Assembly: GCA_033032865.1 (NCBI GenBank)
Contig: JAWHQI010000170.1
Location: 1,795,001 to 1,859,000 of the forward strand
DNA length: 64,000 nt
Direction: 5' to 3'
From: Dactylorhiza incarnata
Taxonomy: Eukaryota; Streptophyta; Magnoliopsida; Asparagales; Orchidaceae
Positions 51,201 through 60,200 of the stretch are shown in pieces. Position numbers and translations under genes: made by a program. The notes below the pieces were generated by a model. The model saw nothing but the letters and a program-made list of their open reading frames with translations. It searched no databases and was not told where the DNA came from. Each line of letters starts with the position of its first letter. The first letter of the stretch is position 1.

Positions 51201-54200
51201 CTGATCATGTACCTATTTTAGGAGTTTCTTATAGTACCCAAAACCCCTGGTTTACGGAGTTAGTCATGTTAGTAGTTCATATTTTACATTTGTTGTTTGT
51301 TCACTTACATTTAGTGCATGATTCATCTGTGTTGTGTGAATCACACATGTTGTATGTTTTGCATCATTTGCATGAAATGCATGAACTAATCCGGAAAAAA
51401 TTTACTAACAATATTGAATTATATATGATATGGGCAGATAGGCGCAGACGTGAGCAACATTTTCGGGCGTACGAGCATGTCATGGTCGGACTTTGCAAGG
51501 AGGGGCTCCCAAAAGGAGCCGCTATTAAACTACAACTTAAGTGAATGAGTCCTTATAGGATTATAAAGAAAATTGAGACAAATGCCTACGAGATCGATTT
51601 CCCTGCAGATATGGGTATTCATCCCGAATTTAATACGAAAGATTTGACACATTACATTGAGCCTCTCGAGCATAGGGACCCATATCTTGAGCCTTTTCTG
51701 CCACCCTCCCAGCTACAGTTTGCCACTTCCCATGTTCACCTTGGACGAGCAACTACGAACTTGCCCGCACCACCCATGATTCCACCGATTTTCCTGAATC
51801 CACCAGCACGAGAGGTGAGAGTTGAAAGCATTATTGATATTATGGTGCACGAGGGCATCTGTTAGGGTTTCGAAAATTTAGAGGAAGGGGGAGGGAAGGC
51901 AAGAGAGAGAGAGGAAAATTCAGGAAGATAGAGAGAGAAACACTTCTTCAAATTACTCAAGCATGCCAAAAAAATACAAGTCTCCCAGCTTATATACGTG
52001 TCGGGCAAATACAGACATAACGGACAATTACGGAAAAACAAAAGCAATGCAGGAAAGAAACGCCTCCTTGGTACGGCGTCGGCTACGTCGAAACGGCACG
52101 CCCGCCACGCTCCCGGCGTTGGTAAACTCGCCACACCAGAGATTGCCCCTCGCCCTCATTTCCCTCGTCAATCGTCGTACCAAGGCAAAAGTCAAGCAAC
52201 TGGTGACGCAAGTCGGCGTGATCTACCCACGTCGCCTCTGAGGGTGGAAGTCCCTGCCATAACACCAAGACCTGCTCCACTGGTTGTGATGCATGATGTA
52301 TCGTGCACGTCTCCGCGATGCGCTGTGGCTGGAATGCCGGAGGGGGCGCCAGGGTCCGGCGGTGGAAGCATCTCCTCGATGGGATGATCGTCAATCACCC
52401 GCTTGAGCTGTGAAACATGGAACACTGGATGAATGCGGCTCTCCGGAGGTAGGCGGAGGCGGTACGCCTGAGTGCCCACCCGAGCGACGATCTCAAAAGG
52501 CCCGTAGAATTTGGCCGCTAACTTGGAGTGAACTCGCGGGGCCACCGTCACCTGGCGGTGTGGTCGGAGTTTGAGGAAGACAGAGTCTCCCTCACTGAAC
52601 TAGACGTCGCGACGATGGCGGTTGGTCGCGGCCACCATCCGATCTTGTGCCCGTTGGAGGTGCTGGAGGTGTTGGAGGTGTTGGCGCAGCTGCTGAAGCA
52701 TGGTATCACGATCGCGGAGTAAGCTGTCCACCGCGGCAACCGCACACTCGTCGGGGATGGTGCGGCTCAAAACTGGAGGAGGTCGACCGTAGACTGCCTC
52801 GATGGGTGTAGTGTCGGTGCTGGAGTGGAATGAGGTGTTTAAGGAGTATTCGGCCCAGGATAGCCACTCGGCCCAAACCCGCAGGGTGGTCGCACACGAA
52901 ACAACGCAGAAACGTCTCAAGGCAGCGATTCATGACCTCAGACTGGCCATCCGTCTGCGGGTGGTATGTTGTGCTCATGCGGAGCTGTGTGCCTTGCATA
53001 CGGAATAGAGCCTGCCAGAAGGCACTGAGAAAAAGCGGGTCGCGGTCGCTAACAATGGAGCGAGGGAACCCATGTAGGCGGACTACTCCGTCGACGAAGG
53101 CGGCGGCCACCCCAGGGGCCGTAAATGGGTGGCGGAGCGGGATGAAGTGAGTATACTTGGACAGACGGTCCACCACCACCAGGATGCAGTCCCAAGTCTT
53201 AGAGCGGGGTAGACGAGTAATAAAGTCCATTGAAATATCTTCCCATACCTGCGTCGGAATGGGGAGGGGCTGGAGAAGGCCCCCCCCCCCGGAAAGTCTC
53301 CTCGTATTTGGCCCGTTGACATGGTAGGCAGGCGGCGTCGAAGGCCTTGACCTTCTGGAATATTCCGTGCCAATATAAGGAGGCGGCAAGGCGGTGGTAT
53401 GTCCTGAAAGCACCCGCGTGACCGCCTTCGGTAGTAGCATGGAACTCGATGAGCAGACGTGGTATCAGCTCTGAAGAGGCGGGCAGTACGAGACGGTCCT
53501 GGTAGTAGAGGCGGTCGCCCACGAGGCGATACGGTGGGCGGGTCGTGGGGTCTGCCCGGAGAGCTTCCACGATCGTCTGACACACGGGGTGGCGGCCACT
53601 TCCTGCTGAAGAATGTGATATGGGCCTAGTCGGAGGGCGTGTCGGAGACGATGATGACGAGGGCGGAGGAGGATACCGTGGAGCCGGAACCGCGGTTGCC
53701 TAAGCGGGGCTTGCTCGTTGGAGGAGAGAGCTACCAATATCTCACAATTTAGAGGAAGGAAAATGACTTTATTTCTTGCATACCATACAAGACCCATTAG
53801 GTCCTTTAAATAGGACTTACAATCGACACCAAAAAGGAAATAACACTAAAGAAAATAACGACAAACTTGGACACACGACTAAAAAGGACACGACACAAAT
53901 CATGCGTCATATAAGGACGCATTTCTTATGACATAATAAATGCATATATGAAAATAAATAATAATAATAATAAGACTCATAACATCTCTCTCGGCCTTCA
54001 AATTGAGCTTGTCCTCAAGCTCGAGGGAGATCAATGGTGTCCGCGTCAGCCGACACCCTCATCATCAGAGTCCTCGACTTGCAGATAGAAAAGTCTTTTG
54101 CACCTGTGGCCGCGAGTGTACTGTTCGTCGCAGTTGTAACATAAGCCTTGTGCGCGTCGTTTCATCATATCGGCCTGAGATAGTCGACGAACTGGTGGGG

Positions 54201-57200
54201 CTGGATGATCCTCGATGCGGTCTTGCTGAATGCTCATGTTGACGGGTGGATATGCCTCCTGTGCCAGTTGAAGGCGGCAGTCACATAGCCTGGCCAGACT
54301 CATAGCAGTCACTAAGTCTGGAGGAGCCTCAAATTCGACATCAAGTCGCAGGCGATCGCGAAGTCCGGCGGTGAAGATGTCGACCTGCATCTCGGGGGAA
54401 AGCGAAACGTGTGCCAGAAGAAGTTGAAATTGGTCCAGATAGTCGTCCACGGATCCCGTCTGGCGTAGTGTTGTGAGGGCACCCAGGGGGTTGCTGCGGA
54501 TGGGAGAGCCGAAGCGCGGGTTGCAAAATCGCTTGAAGTCGTCCCACGTTAGGCCCGGCTGATCAGTGAGGAGACAAGTGGCCCAAAGCAAGGCCGAGTC
54601 GAGAAGGTGGAAGGAGGTCAAAGGGAGCCGTTCAGCTGTCGGAGTTTGTTGATGGCCAAAGAATTGTTCGCACCTGGTGAGTCAGCCCAAGGGATCAGTT
54701 TTCCCATCGTATGTGGGAAATTTCAAACGGGTATAACGTGGCAGAATAACAGATTCAGGGCGTAAAATGGTTTGTGGTGGTGGCCCATGGCGAATGAGCG
54801 GCGGTAGCGGAACTTGACTGTTGCTGGCGTGATCCGTGGGTGGGGTGGTAACCACTGGAGGTGTTGTTGTTAGTCCGTTAAGCTTGGTGGTGAGGGTTGT
54901 CATGTCGTCCTGATGTCGTGCGTTGGCGTCCCTAAAGCGTGTCTCTACGTCTTGAAGGCGTGCATCTATGGCGGATATAACTGTGTGGAGCCGGTTCATA
55001 GCTTCCAAGAATTCGGTCGAGTCTCCCATATTGTGGATGGAGATAGCACGAGATACGGAGCGGGTGACGGGACGACTTGCTCGGAGCCGGGTGTTTGAGC
55101 GGTGCCGCGAGATCGACGTCGTCTCCCAATGATGGCATCACAAATTTGATTACTTAATTAATTCAATTAAGAATTAATAAATGCAGAATAATTTTAGGAA
55201 TAATTTCCTATATCTTCCCGTGCGTGGGTGCCCGCCCGAAACTGGAGGACTTACGCGTACTTGCTGGAATCTCGCTTGTCGATTGCACGTGGTAGGGCGT
55301 CGTCGAAGGCCACAAGAGCGGAAGTCACTGGAAGGAGCGTCGACAGGAGGGATGCGTTGACAGGGCCGGATGTTGTCGCTGGGAAGAGCGCAATCAGCGG
55401 GAAGTCGATGAAGACGCAGTGTGAGGGCGCAAAAGAGTGCAATCAGGGGCAAGACATCGTCGACAGGGACGGACGTGAAGACGCAATCAGTGGTAGGGCG
55501 CAATCAGCGGTAGGTACGATGTTGTTAAGGGCGTCGGGGTCGATGAAGACGCAGCGGCTGTGTAGGGCGTCGCCGGGGTCGATGAAGACTCAGTGTGAGG
55601 TTGCGGGGCTGTTTTGTTGACGTCGAAATGATGTCGGGGAATGATCGAAATGGCAGCAGCTGTGTAGGGCGTCGCCGGACGAGGAGGAACCTAGCTTTGA
55701 TACCAAGTTGATACGGGCCTAGTCGGAGGGCGTGTCGGAGACAATGATGACGAGGACGGAGGAGGATACCGTGGAGCTGGAACCGCGGCTGCCTAAGCGG
55801 GGCTTGCTCGTTGGAGGAGAGAGCTACCAATATCTCACAATTTAGAGGAAGGAAAATAACTTTATTTCTTGCACACCGATACAAGACCCATTAGGTCCTT
55901 TAAATAGGACTTACAATCGACACCAAAAAGAAAATAACACTAAAGGAAATAACGACAAACTTGGACACATGACTAAAAAGGACACGACACAAATCATGCG
56001 TCATATAAGGACGCATTTCTTATGACATAATAAATGCATATATGGAAATAAATAATAATAATAATAAGACCCATAACAGAATGGTGGCGTCCTCCCAATA
56101 GGGCCGTGAGATAGCCGTCAGGCAGGCCGTCGGCGGGTGGCGGGAGAGCGCATCAGCCGCTCGGTTGGACTCCCCAGCCCGAAACTCAATGTCGAAGTCG
56201 TACCCGAGGAGTTTGGCTATCCAGATTTGCTGTGTCGGGGTGGCGATCTTCTGGTGGAGGAGATAGTGCAGGCTATGGTGGTTCGTCCGGGCGGTGAAGT
56301 GGCGGCCCAGCAGGTACGGCCGCCAATGCTGAATGGCGAGGACCAGGGCCATCAACTCAGACTCATAGGCGGAGAGGGGTTTAACGGTGGCCGCGAATGT
56401 CCGACTGAAGTAGGCGATGGGCTGACCGGCTTGCATCAACACGGCACCAAATCCTGAGCCGGAAGCGTCGCACTCCACCACGAATGGCTGCGGGAAATCT
56501 GGCATGGCCAGGACCGGGGCGGTGCTCAAGGCCCGCTGAAGGGACGAAAAAGCTTCCTCCGCGGAAGGTGTCCGATGGAAGGTGCCCGTCTCGGATTTCT
56601 TCAGCAAACTGGAGAGTGGCTTGGCGATCCTTCCGTAGTCCCGGATGAAACGACGATAATATCTTGTGAGGCCCAAGAACCCTCTAATGTCGCGGAGGGA
56701 GCAAGGCGTGGGCCACTGAAGCACGGCTTGCACCTTTTTCTGGTCCATTGTCACACCGTTGGCGGAGATAGTGTGGCCCAAGTAGCTAACCTCCGTTTGA
56801 CCGAAGACGCACTTCTTGGGATTCACACAGAAGGAGTTCTCTTGGAGTGTGGTGAGGGTGGCTCGAATGTGGTCCAAATGATCCTGTCATGATGAGTTGT
56901 AAACGAGAATATCATCGAAGAAAACCAAGATATACCTGCGCAAGACTGGTCGAAACAGGTCGTTCATGGTAGCCTGGAAGGTGGCGTGGGCGTTAGTCAG
57001 GCTAAAGGGCATGACTAGGAACTCATAATGGCCATCATGTGTGCGGAATGCTGTCTTGGGAACGTCTTCTTCCCGCACCCGTATCTGGTGGTAACCGGCC
57101 CGCAGATCCAGCTTCGAGAAGAACACCGCTCCCCGCAGCTTGTCCAATAGCTCCTGAATGACTGGAATTGGATACTTATCTGGTACGGTAGCCTTGTTGA

Positions 57201-60200
57201 GTTCCTGATAGTCGACACAGAAGCGCAAGTTGTCGTCCTTTTTGCGAACCAGGAGGACGGGATTCGAGAAGAGGTTGGCGATGGGACGGATGATGCCTGC
57301 TGAGAGCATGTCTCTGACCAAGGTCTCTATCTCGCCCTTTTGGGCGTATCCGTAGTGGTATGGCCGAACTGAAATGGCGAACACCCCCTCGCGCAGTGGA
57401 ATGCGGTGATCCGTAGGTCAAGGCGGGGGAAAATGAGTCCCGTCGGCGAAGAGGTCCGGAAAGCTGTCCAAAATGGCCTAAAGGGCCAGGGCGGGGGAGG
57501 GGATGGTCTCGGGCCATCCTGTCGCGTGCCATAAGGTGGCTGCCCACTCAACATCAGTGGATTTCTGAAGGGAGCGAAGAGAGACGGGGCGGCGGAGTAA
57601 GGAGTCCTCGCCCTCCTGTAAACACAGTGTCCCCCCACAGAGAAAGTGCATCGTCATGTGATCCCAATTGACGATGACGTCCCTCAGAGTCCGAAGCCAA
57701 GCTACGCCGAGAATAAGATCCACCCCGCCCAGAGGGAAGGCGTAGATGTCGGCCCGAAAGGGACTTTGGCCGAGCGTAAGAGTGAGCGTCGCGCATAAGC
57801 CACCGGTCGCGCGCCGGCGACCGTCCCCCAAGCACACCGTAAAGCGGTCGCCGGTCCGCACTAGAAGAGATAAGCGATCCACCAGGCTCTGGGAAATAAA
57901 ATTATGGCTGACGCCACTATCAATCATGACCACGACGTTTTCCCTTGAAGCGATCCCCGAAGCATCATCGTCTGAGGGCCCGAAAACCCACCGACGACAA
58001 AGAGCGGAAGGTCCAAGCGGTGGAATGTGGCTGCCGGGGAATCCTCGGTGGTGGGCTCGAGCTCCAGAGCCTCAAAGTCCGCAAGAGTCACCTCGGGTTC
58101 CTCCTCGCCGATGAGGACCCGAAGGGTTTTCAGTGGGCAATCATGTGTGGGGTATAGGGTTGCTTGCAGCGGAAGCAGAGGCCCTTAGCACTCAAATCGT
58201 TGTATTCCTGGTTGGAAAGACAGGGGTGGGCCGGAGGCGGAGGTGCCGCCTGTCCGGGTCCCGGAGGGAGTTCAGGAAGTGGCGGCCGATAGGGAGGAAG
58301 AGGTCGGGGTGCCTGTCGCGGCGCCGGTGTCGGAGGTGGTCGGCCTGTGTCCGGGGGGCGGGTCTGAAACTCCGCTTCAACCAGGCGGGCGAGATCCATG
58401 GCTTCCGTCATGGAGGGGGGTGCGTATCCAGTCCCGAATGTGAGGCCGAAGCCCATGCATGAAGAAACTGAGGTAGTGGTCCGGTGGTAGGCCGGGAACA
58501 TGTGTGGCGAGGGCGATGAACTCATCGATGTAGTCGTCAAGAGACTAAGTCTGGCGAACCCCACAGAGCAGCTCGACGGCAGTGACAGAATAGCGCGTAT
58601 CGTAACGACTGATGAGTGCTTGCTGGAGGGCCGGCCATTGCAAGGCCGGGTTGGTTTGGCGGAGCCAACGAACCCAATGGAGTGCGGAGCCCTCCATTCC
58701 AATCATGATCGTACTGACTTTTTGAAAGAGGGCACCTCGAGAGGACGGGAACTGCCGGGGACAGCGCCGGGCAGGTAAACCGCAGCCGGGACGGTGTCCA
58801 GAGGAGCGCCAAGTTGAGACGGCGACGGAGGTGGCGGAAGTGGAGGGGCGGACGGCCATCAGGGAGTCGAGTTTGGAGTCTATGCGGAGGACTAGGACCT
58901 ACAGGGAGGCAATCGAGGCGTCGTGGTCCTCCAAGCGGCGAAGGATGGCTGGATCGGTGGCCGGGAGGGACGGCGTGGTGTCCGGGTTGCCCATGGAGCG
59001 CAAGCGAGGGGGCATGCACGCGGAGGAGAAGCTGGCGGGGCCCAAGGTGGACCTGGCAGGGGCTGGAGGCAGCGTCGGTGCCCGTGAGGTAGGCGGCGAG
59101 CGATCTGAGGCGCGGGGCTGAAGGCGGGACACGCGAGCGCTGCGATGGATCTGAGGCGGGACACGCGAGCACTGCGACGGATCTGAGGTGAGGCACGCGA
59201 GCGAGACGGAGCGCGGGCGATGGGGCTGGAGTCGGAATCGTAGGTCGTTGGATCGGCATCGGGCGACGGAGACCACAGCCGGAAGAGGGCGGTCGGACCA
59301 CTTTGTTAGGTTTTCGAAATTTTGGGGGAAGGGGGAGGGAAGGCAAGAGAGAGAGGAAAATTCAGGAAGATAGAGAGAGAAATACTTCTTCAAATTACTC
59401 AAGCATGCCAAAAAAACACAAGTCTCCCGGCTTATATACATGTCGGGCAAATACAGACATAACACGGGCAATTACGGAAAAACAAAAGCAATGCAGGAAA
59501 GAAACGCCTCCTTGGTACGGCGTCGGCTACGTTGGAACGGCACGCCCTCCGCGCTCTCAGCGTTGGTAAACTCGTCAAACCAGAGGTTACCCCTCGCCCT
59601 CGTCTCCCTCGTCGATCGCCGTAACAGCATCACCACTACAGTCGGTCGGTCTTGCCGTTACTTGGTGCACTGGAGTGGACGCCCCACCTTTGTTGACACT
59701 TCATACTTGGATACCGACGACGGAGCTTGATAGACTTACCCCCGATCTTCGACTACAGCTCAGTCATCTTCATTCCTCGGAGATGAATATTTTTCGGTCG
59801 GGGGGAATTGATGGGGATCGTCCGCATGTTCGTGATCGGAGGATATCGGGCCACCACACGGCAGGACCTGTTTTTGCAGATTTGTCGGAGATGCGCTGAT
59901 CAGATCGGCGATTCGAGACCGTGAGCGCGCCCCGGGCGTCGTTTTACATTTCAAGGCTTGTATTTAGTGTTTTAGGACACTGGGGGTAACGGACGATCAT
60001 AGTCGTTCGCATCGGATGCCCAACCGCCCTCTCGTTATAAATAGGGGCGAAGGTTCTCATTTTTCAGTTATTGTTGATTTGTGAGAGATTCCAGACCGGC
60101 AATCAGTCATGGTGCGACGTCGCGAGACCCCGGGGTGCGACGTCCCGGTTCATTTATCAGTTTTATTTCTTTTCTTTCAATGTTCTCGTGAACACCCCTC

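Larger units (their letters stand above)
53616..56078 (-). mobile_element. Element I: gag-only Ty3-type LTR element (TR-GAG architecture), nested in H
   Basis: LTRs 53616-53984 (369 bp) and 55709-56078 (370 bp), target duplication gaatg at 53611-53615 and 56079-56083. Primer site TTGGTATCAAAGC (minus strand) beside the right LTR. The 1.7-kb interior encodes gag and nothing else. Gag ends a few dozen bases before the 3' LTR, separated by CTTGAGGACAAGCTC, the tract seen before the 3' LTR of full Ty3 elements. LTRs differ at roughly 13 positions. Confidence 0.93.
51860..59626 (-). mobile_element. Ty3/gypsy chromovirus-like element H, nested in J, host of I
   Basis: LTRs 51860-52182 and 59304-59626 (about 323 bp), target duplication gcatc at 51855-51859 and 59627-59631. 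The minus-strand primer site beside the right LTR is TGGTCCGACC, the same ten bases as in element K, matching tRNA-Tyr. Coding order gag, protease, RT, RNase H, integrase, chromodomain-like tail. The tail runs into the 3' LTR. Element I sits between RNase H and integrase. Confidence 0.93.
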
